Source of the DNA: Symbiodinium natans
Lineage: Eukaryota > Sar > Dinophyceae > Suessiales > Symbiodiniaceae
DNA length: 64,000 nucleotides
Direction of reading: 5' to 3'
NCBI GenBank assembly: GCA_905221605.1
Contig: CAJNDS010001402.1
Location: 538,501-602,500, forward strand
Numbering within the stretch: position 1 is the stretch's first letter; every line of letters begins with the position of its first letter. The notes beneath the pieces were generated by a model that worked only from the letters and a program-made list of their open reading frames with translations, had not been told where the DNA came from and searched no databases. The position numbers and the translations under genes are program-made. This document shows, piece after piece, positions 32,120 through 43,175 of the stretch.

Positions 32120-34740
32120 GGTGATGTTGGCCCTCTGTCTGGGGATTGGACCCCCTCCAGGGGAAGCGCAGGGGCGATGATGCTGATGATGTTGGCCCAT
32201 CTGCTGGGGATTGGCCCCCCTCCAGGGGACGCGCAGGGGCGATGATGCTGTTGACCTCCTGTCTGGGGTTCCTGCCCTTGCCGGTGAAGCGAAAGAGCGA
32301 TGATGCTGATGATGTTGGCCCCTCTGCCTGCGCCAGGTGAAGCACAGGGGCGATGATGTTCATGATGTTGGCCCTCTGTCTGGGCAGCAAGTGAAGCGAA
32401 GGGGCGATGATGCGGATGATGTTGACCCTCAGCCTCAGCTCCAGTTGAAGCGCAGGGGCGATGATGCTCATGATGTTGACCCTCTGCCGCGGGATTGCCC
32501 CCGCCAGGTGAAGCACACGGGCGATGATGCTGATGATGTTGGCCGTCTGCCTGCGGATTGGACCCTCTCCAGGGGAAGCCCAGGGGCGATGATGCTGATG
32601 ATGTTGGCCTTCTGCCTGGGGATTGGCCCCCCTCCAGGGGACGCGCAGGGGCGATGATGCTGTTGACCTCCTGTCTGAGGTTCCTGCCCTTGCCGGTGAA
32701 GCGAAAGAGCGATGATGCTGATGATGTTGGCCCCTCTGCCTGCGCCGGGTGAAGCACAGGGGCGATGATGTTCATGATGTTGGCCCTCTGTCTGGGCAGC
32801 AAGTGAAGCGAAGGGGCGATGATGCGGATGATGTTGACCCTCAGCCTCAGCTCCAGTTGAAGCGCAGGGGCGATGATGCTCATGATGTTGACCCTCTGCC
32901 GCGGGATTGCCCCCGCCAGGTGAAGCACAGGGACGATGATGCTGATGATGTTGGCCGTCTGCCTGCGGATTGGACCCCTCCAGGGGAAGCGCAGGGGCGA
33001 TGATGCTGATGATGTTGGCCCTCTGCCTGGGGATTGGCCCCCCGCCAGGTGAGCACAGGGGCGATGATGCTGGTGATGTTGACCTCTTGTCTGGGGGTTC
33101 CTGCCCTTGCCGGTGAAGCGAAAGAGCGATGATGCTGATGTTGGCCCCTCTGCCTGCGCCAGGTGAAGCACAGGGGCGATGATGTTCATGATGTTGGCCC
33201 TCTGTCTGGGCAGCAAGTGAAGCGAAGGGGCGATGATGCGGATGATGTTGACCCTCAGCCTCAGCTCAGTTGAAGCGCAGGGGCGATGATGCTCATGATG
33301 TTGACCCTCTGCCGCGGGATTGCCCCCGCCAGGTGAAGCACAGGGACGATGATGCTGATGATGTTGGCCGTCTGCCTGCGGATTGGACCCCTCCAGGGGA
33401 AGCGCAGGGGCGATGATGCTGATGATGTTGGCCCTCTGCCTGGGGATTGGCCCCCCGCCAGGTGAGCACAGGGGCGATGATGCTGGTGATGTTGACCTCT
33501 TGTCTGGGGTTCCTGCCCTTGCCGGTGAAGCGAAAGAGCGATGATGCTGATGTTGGCCCCTCTGCCTGCGCCAGGTGAAGCACAGGGGCGATGATGTTCA
33601 TGATGTTGGCCCTCTGTCTGGGCAGCAAGTGAAGCGAAGGGGCGATGATGCGGATGATGTTGACCCTCAGCCTCAGCTCAGTTGAAGCGCAGGGGCGATG
33701 ATGCTCATGATGTTGACCCTCTGCCGCGGGATTGCCCCCGCCAGGTGAAGCACAGGGACGATGATGCTGATGATGTTGGCCGTCTGCCTGCGGATTGGAC
33801 CCCTCCAGGGGAAGCGCAGGGGCGATGATGCTGATGATGTTGGCCCTCTGCCTGGGGATTGGCCCCCCGCCAGGTGAGCACAGGGGCGATGATGCTGGTG
33901 ATGTTGACCTCTTGTCTGGGGGTTCCTGCCCTTGCCGGTGAAGCGAAAGAGCGATGATGCTGATGTTGGCCCCTCTGCCTGCGCCAGGTGAAGCACAGGG
34001 GCGATGATGTTCATGATGTTGGCCCTCTGTCTGGGCAGCAAGTGAAGCGAAGGGGCGATGATGCGGATGATGTTGACCCTCAGCCTCAGCTCAGTTGAAG
34101 CGCAGGGGCGATGATGCTCATGATGCCGCGGGATTGCCCCCCGCCAGGTGAAGCACAGGGGTGATGATGCTGACGATGTTGGCCCTCTGTCTGGGCAGAA
34201 AGTGGGGCTATGATGCTGATGATGTTGGCCCTCAGCCTGGGCTCCAGTTGAAGCGCAGGGGCGATGATGCTGGTGATGTTAGCCCCCTGTCCGGGGTTTG
34301 TGCCCTTGCCGTTGAAGCGAAGGAGCGATGATGCTGATGATGTTGGCCCTCTGCCTGGGGATTGCCCCTCGCCAGGTGAAGCACAGGGTCGATGATGCTG
34401 ATGATGTCGGTCTGCCTAGTGGCTGGGCCCCCACATGAAGCGCAGGGGCGATGATGCAGATGATGTTGGCCCTTGGCCCCCGACCCCCCTGTGGCGATGA
34501 TGCTGATGATGGATGTTGACCCTCTGCAAGCGGATCAAGCGCAGGGGCCATGATGCTTTGGGTTTTTGCAGTTGAAGCGAAGGGGCGATGATGCCGATGT
34601 TGGCCCTCCACCTGGGGATTGGGTTTGCATGTGAAGGGCAGGGGCGATGATGCTGGGCTGAAGCGCGACCTCCAGGTGAAGTGCAGGGACGATGATGCTG
34701 ATGATGTTGCCCCTGCACCTTTTCTCCAGGTGAAACGCAC
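32120..34740. repeat. 2.6-kb higher-order minisatellite (GCGATGATG core)
   Basis: The basic unit is about 60 bp with the core GGGCGATGATGCTGATGATG followed by a GTTGGCCCTCTGCCTGG-type half. Units are grouped into a higher-order repeat of about 413 bp. The landmark CCGGTGAAGCGAAAGAGCG recurs at 32281, 32693, 33110, 33522 and 33935, with a variant at 34309, so spacings are 412, 417, 412, 413 and 374 bp. Five copies are highly similar, and the last third degenerates. The array lies in the presumed intron between exons 31870 and 34935. The minus strand is open for 390 codons (32044-33216; His-rich, HHQHHRPC) and the plus strand is open in pieces (Asp-rich, RGDDADDV). Both follow from the repeat and I do not call a gene. 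Confidence 0.95.
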
Positions 34741-34934
34741 GGGTGCTGGTGCCTCTACCCGAGGATGCAGATGCTCCAGGTAGGTGATGATGCTGATATT
34801 GGAGTACTGATGCGGATGCTGATGCTGTTGGCCGGCCTTCTCAATGAGCGGGGAGCGGGAGGTATGATCTCAAGACTCAAGTCGACAGAGCCCTAAAGTT
34901 TAAGCACCTGACTCTGCAATGTTCCTCCAGACAG

Positions 34935-36416
34935 GAGCCTTCAGCGCTTGGAGGTGCGCCACAGCAACTTTCGCACAGCGACGGCGCAGGCGATGAAGCA
35001 GAGCGAAAATGCAGGGGTTCTGCCTAGTCTCTACCCATAATAGTTGTTAATAGTCATAAACGGATGCAGCAACGAACTCTCCGAGCACCGATCCGCCATC
35101 CATGGGCAGTTCTCGAAAATGGCGTCCCTTCTTGGAACCTCATACAAATGTACATATCCACGTTTGCATACGAACACCCCCCCAAAAACCCTATAAACCT
35201 ATTGCCATCAAGTTCTGGAAAGGATGCAGGCGGCGATTGTGGCGCACCGGCGGGCGACTTTGCTCAGGAACTGGCGCCGCGGACACAATCGGGGACCCGC
35301 TCTCCTTTTTGTAGTTACTGGCCCTAAACTACCCTGATAGGGACTACAGAGCAGTTCTGCGAAGAGCACAAACCATGCCCCTCAATTCTGCCCTCCCCCC
35401 AGATTTAATCCCTACTGCCCTAGTGCAACTGTAACGCAAAACCTTCCGAAGCCCTGAAGCTTTCGGGTCCAAAGTGCACTTCCCTTACGAGCCTTAAGCC
35501 CGTGCCAGAGCTCTCACTGACCCCAGGTACAAGGTCGCCCGGCGGAAGCGGCTAAGCGACTTGGCGAAACAAAACCTGTATAAGGTCCTTGGGTATAGCG
35601 AGACGTAGCGTTAGCGTCCCTTAAGTACCGGACGTTATGTTATATCATTAGGTAAGGACAATGACCCTGAGTACTGGAACGAATTCTGTCGTAGAATTCT
35701 ATATCCCTTCTCGCAGTCGTAGCGCTTGTAGATCTTCAACTATCATGCAGAAGGTCGTGTTCAAATCGAGGTCTTTTCATCTCAGCATGCACCTTTGTCT
35801 GGGTTTGTTGGAGGGGCTTCGGGGTTTTGGGGATTGTGCATATGAGCTCGCCCTGCAACGTTCATGTCTCCAGGTGCTATGCCGCTCTACTTTGGCGGGA
35901 CTCGCCGCTGGTGGATGCGCCGGGTGCGCCCAAACTAGTCGAACAGCACCCTATATACAGACAGAGGAATTTCCCTGCATGGGCCAAATTTGACAAGGAC
36001 AGCTTTAATGGCAAACTCAGCACCCAAGCGTGGCAAAGCAAAGTGGCATGTACACCCTCTTTGAGCACCTTTGTGGCAGGTATTCCGCGCGCTTTGCATC
36101 CACAACCTTTCTGTTCAATACCATCGATTTCGTCAGAGCCGAAGTGGCGCAGCGGAGATTTAGTCTGCAGGCATGCATACACTTGCACGATGTATCACAG
36201 TTTTGTTTCTCATATACATATATATATATTATATGTTTATATTTATATTATATTCTATTATATTATATTATATATATGCTGCGAGGCTTTGGGCTCAGCA
36301 AACTCCCCAAGGCCTCCGGCGTTGCTTCAATGCGCTAGAGGCCTGGGCCAAGGGCCTTCGCCGCTTCAAGGCCTGTATATATATATATATATGTATGCAT
36401 GTATATATATATATAC

Positions 36417-36448
<32 letters not shown>

Positions 36449-37318
36449 TTATTTAAAAATATATTCTATAGTCGATACTCTTGTATATAGCTACTATAGT
36501 AAACGATATAGATGTAGGATCCTTTGGTACCCTTTAGGGTTTTGCAAGCTTTTTGCGACTGTAAGGGCTGGCTTGAAAAGTCTGTATGGTCTTGGGGGTT
36601 CCTTGCAACTTTGGTTGGGAGCATCTTCTTCTGCTTATCAAAACAAGAAGCCCCGTGATGCTGTCGTGGAGGGGCCCCGCACGGGGAAGAAGTTGCCATT
36701 CGTCCATCTCAATCTTCGCAACAGGTGCGTGAGTTCGTCGGTTCTTGCTTCGATGTTGTACTGAAGCGACAGCGTCAAGAGGAGCATGCGTGTGATCCCG
36801 TTGGCATGTCGCACAGATACTAGACAAGCTGAGACGCCATTGGATCGCAGCTTCACGCATGCCTATGTCGATTTGAACCATCTGGCTGACCTAGTACAGT
36901 CGTTCGGTGGATGACAACAAAAACATTCCAATTTGGGTCAAGATCAACTTCATCAACCCCAGCACGCACCTCCAGTATGTTGCAGCCCAAAACCACACTC
37001 GACAACTACAATGGTACCATATCAGGGAATTCAGCTGGGTTGTAAATATGAGAACTTGGTATGCAAGTCCTTTGACTATATACATATATATATATGTTAT
37101 GTTATATTATATTATATTGTATTTTTGTGATATAATTTAATATTATGTTTATTTATCATATATTTTCATAAATAAAAAAAATATATATATAAATTATAGT
37201 TATTTAGTAAACCACAGGGGGGTGGCCCTGCATGTACACCACGGCCACTCGACAGCAGGCCCGGCGCGCGCTGCGCGAAGCCCGCGCGGCGCGTGCACTG
37301 GTGCGGCTCGCCACGGAG
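34935..37318 (+). CDS. giant helical gene, Sfi1-like Arg/Trp repeat block
   Basis: Exon islands: about 34935-35013 (SLQRLEVRHSNFRTATAQAM); about 35223-35282 (MQAAIVAHRRATLLRNWRR); about 35527-35570 (YKVARRKRLSDLAK); 36286-36370 (LRRCFNALEAWAKGLRRF, GC donor); 37259-37318 (ARRALREARAARALVRLATE). The pattern of a helix ending in Leu-Leu-x-x-(F/L)-x-x-Trp-(K/R) resembles Sfi1 centrin-binding repeats of spindle-pole and basal-body proteins. If correct, the product would bind centrin at flagellar basal bodies or microtubule organising centres. The resemblance is by eye over few repeats. A further piece at about 37362-37489 (ending before GTAAGA) may also be exon. Confidence 0.5.
36208..36465. repeat. 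TA microsatellites flanking an exon
   Basis: TA-rich runs at 36208-36278 and 36374-36465 lie immediately on each side of the Trp-containing exon 36286-36370. Confidence 0.9.
37079..37200. repeat. TA-rich microsatellite
   Basis: Imperfect TA, TTATAT and AAATA repeats about 60 nt before the exon at 37259. Confidence 0.85.
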
Positions 37319-38550
37319 GGTTTAGGGTTTAGGGGTTTAGGGGTTTAGGGTTTAATTTACAGCTCCGGCCCATGAGTCTTGCTCCGGCATCAAGTTTCCC
37401 GGATACGCTGACGCCGCTGAGGATGTTAAGGCTGCTGCCGGCGTGGCGCCAGACTGCTGCAAAGTGCGCCCAGTGCCAGCTGAGCGTAAGAGAGGGTCAT
37501 CCCCACACTCCAGATCTGCAGTGCATCACGCAGTTCCGTCGCTTGAAGGGTTTCTGCAGGAAAGCATAATTATCAAGCATGCTTGCCGTGCCCGCCACTT
37601 CTTGTGGGACCTTCTCTGTTCGAGATCGGTGCGCCCCATTTCCCTTGAAATCCAAAACCCCATACTCGCATTCTGACATGTAGGTAGCAGCAACTGAGGC
37701 TTGTTCTGAATTGAAACCTTTTTATAAGAAAACTCCTCATGGGGAGCCCAAATTCGTGGAACGTAAAAGGCTTTCTTGCCCTATGCTGCATAAAAACCCC
37801 CTAAACCATGAGCCTGCCTATAGGAATCCTACACATGAGAAGGTAATCTTCCCACAGAAACCCCGTTTCACTAGCAGCCTTTGCTGGAATTCTGCCCTTT
37901 CTGCCTGTCCCACATGGGAGGCTGGCGGTCCGGCGCCGAAATCACGCCGTGCTCCGCAGAGTCTTCACACAGAGGAGGTCGGAAGAGGGCTTGGGGCTCG
38001 TAGGGTTCGAAAATGTTCCAATGCTTTCTGGTTTTTGCGGGTTTTTTGGCTTGGGGCTTTCGGGGCTTAGTAGGGGTTTGGGCTTGGGGTTGGGGTTTCT
38101 TGGGGCTTGAGGTTTGAAAGGCTCCTCACCTCGAGTCTGGGGAGCCCGGAGTTTATGGCCATGCAAATGACCACAGAACTTGCTGCGCGCTTTTGGTTCC
38201 AGCTTGCATTAGCCTTAGCCTAGCCTTGGGGTACCTGCGAAGCACTGGCCTCCTATAAGCATTGAAGTATGACGCCTAGTGGATGCTCAAGTTCTCAGAA
38301 CAAATAATGACATACACAAGCATATGCTCATATGATGCATGTAACATACAGTATATACACACAGACGTATGTCCATACTTATGTGTATTTCCATACAGAC
38401 AAACACTGACAAACAGCTTATGAGTATGTGTATAAAAAGCTGAACGAATGCTATTCATGAACACGGGTAAACGTACTGCACCTCTGAGAAAGCATATAGC
38501 TGATCGCAGCGGTAGGCAACTGTCAGGATCCACATGGTTACCAGCTGCAA
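37319..38550 (+). other. intronic stretch before the RCC1-like gene
   Basis: It starts with TTTAGGG units (37319-37353). Apart from a possible exon at about 37362-37489, nothing coding is recognised. Confidence 0.5.
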
Positions 38551-39283
38551 ATGGCCATTACGCTGCATGTTGCCCTGCTCAGTGGCCAGACCACATCGGT
38601 GTCTGCGGAGCCGAACACCACTGCTGACGAGCTCCGACAGCTGGCTCAGACTCGCCTGGGGCTCGGCCTTGCCAGTCTGGTGGACAGTCGCGGCCGCGCG
38701 CTAAGCGGCGCCACTTCTGTGGCTGAGCTGGGCCTCGTGGATGGCGAGAGTTTGGGTGCGCTTCGGCGCCGAGCGCAGCTTGTTTCCGGGCGGTTTTCCA
38801 GAGCTTTTGCACTGCTCCGCAGCGATGGCACTGTGGTCACGTGGGGAGGCGGCTTCTTTGGTGGCAACAGCAATGGTGTTGAGTCTTTGCTGACGGATGT
38901 GCATTCGATTTTTGCTTCATCTGGCGCCTTTGCGGCGATCCTTTGCAATGGAGATGCCGTGACCTGGGGTGTTGCCTGCTGTGGTGGAGACAGTCGCACC
39001 GTTCGGCCGCTGCTCAGAGACGTCCGCCAGATTTATGCTCCTGGGGCCCAAGTACAGCAACAGGTACAAGGTAAACGAATTCTGGAGTTGCGTAGCATGA
39101 ATACTCCATACATGCAGTGAATATTTTACATGTATATATATGTATATATCTACATATGCATGTCGGTGTGTGCATAAAGGGTTTTGTGTATCATATCAAT
39201 ACCTACGTGTATGTACAGACATATACATAAGCAAGGAGGTATATTCTGCATAGCCTTGCGAAATAATAGGATTTTTAATGTAT

Positions 39284-39320
<37 letters not shown>

Positions 39321-41071
39321 GGTAATGGAAGCCAAAGTGTTCAACATGCTTCGCCTCGCAGCAAACACCACAAAAACTAAGGCCACTCTCTATGCCTTCG
39401 CGGCGATCCGTGGAGACGGCAGCGTCATAACCTGGGGATCGCAGGAAAGTGGCGGTGACAGCCGCTTCTCTGAACTGGTGTAAAAGGCTTCGGTGCACTT
39501 GTCAGTACAGCGTTCCCGTGTGCGACTAGAATTCTCTCGAGGGCATGACAATGTCGGCACACTCATAGGCCAAACCCGCCATCCATGAATGAGTTCCTGC
39601 ACATGTGATTGCTGGGTCAAGGCCTGTCAGTGCAGCCACTTCTGAAAGACGTGTGCCCAGGATGCAGATGAGGTTCGGTATCTCATGCTGTCAGTGAGGC
39701 CTTCCAGACCTTTCGTTGTGTACAACTGACAGGGGCTCCCCTCTGTGGAATAGCGGCGGCTGTCCTTGATTCCTGCTTTACGATGCGCAGTCTTGCTTTG
39801 TATGTATATATATATATGTATGTGTGTTTATATAATCGCTGACATCATGCCTTTGCTTTCAATGGCGCAACGCTTGCCTGGCATGGAGCTTCGCGAGTCC
39901 TTTAGTATCGAGGCGATCTATCCAGGCGACTGCGAAAGCTTTCGCCGCCCTCTGTGGTGATGGGAGCGTGGTGACCTGGGGCGTGGAAAAGTATGGTGGT
40001 AACAGCTGTGCCGTCCAGAAGCAGCTGAAGCAAGTGCGGGAGCTCCAGTCCACGACGGGCGCCTTTGCCGCCCTGCTTGAGGACTGGTTTGCTGTTCAGA
40101 ACATTCAAAACGAAACTACCATACTCATCAAGGCACGCATTGTAAGTAAAATGGTGTCCCATGCAATCATGGTAAAGCTTAAGGAATTTTAGCAGCAACC
40201 CAGAGGATGGGAATGTGGTCACTTGGGGTCAACCAGACCGCGGGGGCGACAGCCACTTCCAGGCACCAAAGGATGTGCGCCTTGGGACTCAATGAATCAC
40301 TGAACCCTTTATATTAAAAGGGCAATATATATATATATATATAATATGTGTATACATATGTGTATAAATATATACACACACACACACCTTCATCCGTCCC
40401 ACGAAATGGACAACAGTAGTAGGAATGGTCGTAGTGAATATGCAGGATATAGTAGATATGTACAAAATATTCACATATGAGCACAGTTTTGAAGGTTCGT
40501 TTGGTTCCCAAGGCAGAGCATCGCAGCCTCGTCACATGCCTTTGCGGCGATCTCATCGAGCGGCTGCGTCGTGACTTGGGGAGAAAGGGCATGTGGGGGA
40601 GATAGCTCAATGGTGCAATCTCAGCTGGTGGACGTTCAGCACATCACGGCCTCTTCTGGAGCTTTCGCGGCGGTCAGGGGCGACGGTCATGTCGTGACCT
40701 GGGGCTCCCCAGACTGTGGTGGAGACAGCTCTTCAGTTCAAAGCCAGCTCACAAACGTCCAACAGATCCATGCATCGTCCACAGCCTTTGCAGCCTTACT
40801 GGCAGATGGCCGTGTCGTGACCTGGGGCTCCCAGGCAGATGGGGGAGATAGCCGGCTGGTTCAAGAACAACTCTGTGACGTTCAGCAGCTGTGTGCCTCC
40901 AGCGCTGCCTTTGCGGCCCTCCTGCAGGTCGGAGACGTCGTCACCTGGGGTCGGGCAAACTGCGGCGGGGATAGTAGTCGAGTCCAACTGCAGCTGGTGA
41001 ATGTGGACGGGCTCCAGCAGGATTCCGGAGAGAGCCGCCTCAGTCGCCACAAGCGCCCGCGAGCCGTGTAA
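38551..41071 (+). CDS. ubiquitin-like head plus RCC1-like repeats, multi-exon
   Basis: Exon 1 (38551-39036) encodes a ubiquitin-like head of about 75 residues (TTADELRQLAQ, SVAELGLVDGESL) and then RCC1-like repeats of the form AFAAL-xDGxVVTWG-xxxGGDSxxVQxQL-xDVxQI. At least nine repeat copies are visible: two in exon 1; one in 39382-39477; a half-repeat about 39628-39655 (QPLLKDV); one in 39926-40081; a piece from about 40206 to 40260; and four in the long last exon, about 40515 to stop 41071. Introns fall at the same point of the repeat, just before the AFAA block (39381/39382, 39925/39926). The 39037 intron is GC-AG; the 40082 intron would be GA-AG. A stop at 39479 is avoided only by splicing. 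Such repeats normally form a seven-bladed beta-propeller as in RCC1/HERC proteins. No HECT ligase domain is present, so the often used label HERC would overstate function. Partial decay in the middle cannot be excluded. Confidence 0.8.
39286..39317. repeat. (GA)16 microsatellite
   Basis: Pure GA repeat inside the first intron of the RCC1-like gene. Confidence 0.95.
40325..40386. repeat. (TA)n/(CA)n microsatellite
   Basis: TA and CACACA runs inside an intron of the RCC1-like gene. Confidence 0.9.
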
Positions 41072-41963
41072 CTTTACATGCCTCACCCCATGTGCATCAC
41101 TTCAACAGGAAAAGGTCTACTGCCACTCGCCTTTCAGCTTCTAAGAAGCTAATTAGCAGCATCATGCTGATACTGCTTGTGGCTGTGCCACAAATGTGCA
41201 CATAAACCATTCACGCGTCAAACCAAACCCTGAACCATTCAGGCGCTAAGCTCAAGTCCTTATAAAGTCTATATAAATACATAGCCCCCTTTCCTGGGCA
41301 CATTCTGCCCAGAGGCACCCGATCCTCTCAATTGTCCAGTCCCTGAGCTACAGCCAGGCCTTAAGCATAGTTCGAGCCTTCATCGCCAGCATCCTACATG
41401 TTCCCGAGCTCGCTTACACCGTCTCCCTTGAACCTATATGAACTCCCCGCAAGCCCCCAAACCCCTATAATGGACCATGTACACCCTCTAGGCCCCAAAC
41501 CATGCTGGGCGCTTGGGCTGTGCGAGGCTGCGCCAATGGCACCAGTGGAGCTGCCATCGACGCCGTGTCGCAGACTGGAAGGACCCGCAAATGCAGACTG
41601 ACTGAGCAAGGTCGTGTCTTGTAGTGACAAGCTGAAGGGTTTGGGACTTTGGGATTAGTGTGGAGGGCTTGGCGGTCAGACTGCTCCTCACGGTAAGTGT
41701 GTGGTAGCATGGGGCCACAAACTTAGATTTGTAGCAGCGGGCGGTAGCCCATTGAAACTTCTCGCACAAAAAGGCTGGTTACTATGGTGTCCCCAATTCA
41801 CATTGCACGGTGACATTTCGTTCACAGTTTGCAATTATGTCTCAGAAGATGAGACGCAGCCAAGCATGTTGGCATCCGCATGAGCGTTGGTCGGTTCTTG
41901 GCATGCCATTTAGCGGCACGAGCCCGTAAGTTATCAATATAAAGCCTTTATATGCAGCTGGTT

Positions 41964-43175
41964 ATGGCGCTGTCCGACTCGGCCGCTTGCACCACGGGCA
42001 CAGGCACTGCCTACAACTTCGATGCATCGACGCAGAGCCTGCAACTGGGTGGAGGACGTCAGTCAAAGGTCTACGCCTTCGGAGGGACCAGCCAGCTATG
42101 GTTTGAAGCCCAACCCATCCTGCAGTCCCTGGATCTCGGCGATGTTACCAGCGCGCTGGAGCAGTTGCGTAAGTGTGATAGGTCTTCACTGGAGAAGCTG
42201 ATGGAGCACTTCGGGGCACCCATCGGAGCTTCCGACATGGCAGCAGGGGGACTCAGCGAAGTCTTCATCACAGAGGCTGGCATCTATGATGTCACAGCAG
42301 TCTCCACTCAACCAGGTGCTAAGGACTTCAAGTATCGCATGCTTGATGACATCCTGCCCTCCATTCGAGCCTGTGTGGTGCGGAAGACACTGTCGGACTC
42401 GAAGAGAAGTTCAGCAGTCCTCCAGCAGGGAGAGGATCAGGGGCATGGCAAGCGCCTGCGCACAGAGGAGCAGCAGCTGGCCATGATTCCGCAGCATCTC
42501 CACGAGCGGCTGGCTCTGATCCCGGAGTTGCAGCGTGAGGTGCAAGAGCTGCGCCAGCAAGTGGCCCATCTGCCGCAGCAGGTGACTTTCTACCAGTCCC
42601 AGCAGCTGAAAGACCTGCACGATGCAATGATGAGTCCCACCGGCAGCTTTGTGAGCGCTCTTCGGCATGTGATGCCCCGGGACACTACCAAGTATCCGGA
42701 CGACCAGCATGCCACCCCGGAGCAATTACACCAGTGCGAAGATGTTGAGCAGGCCCTTCAGAATGAGCTGGCCCACACTTTGAGCTGTCGAGTGTGGACG
42801 ACTGTGCGTGGGGCGCTTGGCAAGTCGCTCAAGCGGCAACGGCGCCTGGACGAGGCATGCGAGCAAAAGCTGCTCTGGGCGAATGAAAGCGAGCACGAGT
42901 GTACCGGGCAGCACTACGTGTACACACAGGCTCAGTTGCAGGAGTACCTGCCACGAGCTTTGGCCGTGGAGGTATTGGTGCAAGTGAGTGGCGCAGGCCA
43001 CGTCGTCACCAGCTACAACCCGCACAACAACATGCAAGGGCGCCCTCGCAAAGCGAAGATGACGAGGCGAGCGTGGATTGAGCGGCTACTAGTCGAGGAG
43101 AAGCAGTGCGGCCTCGAACCTCTGGCTTGGCCCAAGAACCAGCGAAGTTTGCCCAACAGGCAGACTCAGGCATAG
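41964..43175 (+). CDS. BRO-N domain protein, single exon
   Basis: A 403-aa protein from ATG 41964 (frame also has ATG 41952, but an AG acceptor at 41956-41957 precedes the second Met). The N-terminal domain (about residues 34-135) matches the BRO-N fold found in phage antirepressors and large DNA virus BRO proteins. It has a Trp-Phe dipeptide after a short strand (GGTSQLWFEAQPIL), a helix with AL near residue 65, then FITEAGIYDV and the closing helix KDFKYRMLDDILPSIR, a position-for-position match to the family's end block. Residues about 165-215 are a Gln/Leu coiled coil. The C-terminal half (KSLKRQRRLDEACEQKLLW; ALAVEVLVQVSG; basic RPRKAKMTRRAWIERLL) is unknown to me. BRO proteins bind DNA or act as regulators in mobile elements; here the role is unknown. 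Horizontal origin from a virus or phage-like element is inference. A GTAAGT donor motif overlaps the stop (43175-43180). Confidence 0.75.
   Translation: MALSDSAACTTGTGTAYNFDASTQSLQLGGGRQSKVYAFGGTSQLWFEAQPILQSLDLGDVTSALEQLRKCDRSSLEKLMEHFGAPIGASDMAAGGLSEVFITEAGIYDVTAVSTQPGAKDFKYRMLDDILPSIRACVVRKTLSDSKRSSAVLQQGEDQGHGKRLRTEEQQLAMIPQHLHERLALIPELQREVQELRQQVAHLPQQVTFYQSQQLKDLHDAMMSPTGSFVSALRHVMPRDTTKYPDDQHATPEQLHQCEDVEQALQNELAHTLSCRVWTTVRGALGKSLKRQRRLDEACEQKLLWANESEHECTGQHYVYTQAQLQEYLPRALAVEVLVQVSGAGHVVTSYNPHNNMQGRPRKAKMTRRAWIERLLVEEKQCGLEPLAWPKNQRSLPNRQTQA

Noticed and set aside
32044-33216. 390-codon open frame on the minus strand
   Set aside because: It is the reverse reading of the minisatellite; its His-rich repeats follow the 60-bp unit, and copies of the array are open on the plus strand as well.
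38551-41071. HERC E3 ubiquitin ligase
   Set aside because: Only RCC1-like repeats and a ubiquitin-like head are present; there is no HECT domain with its catalytic Cys.
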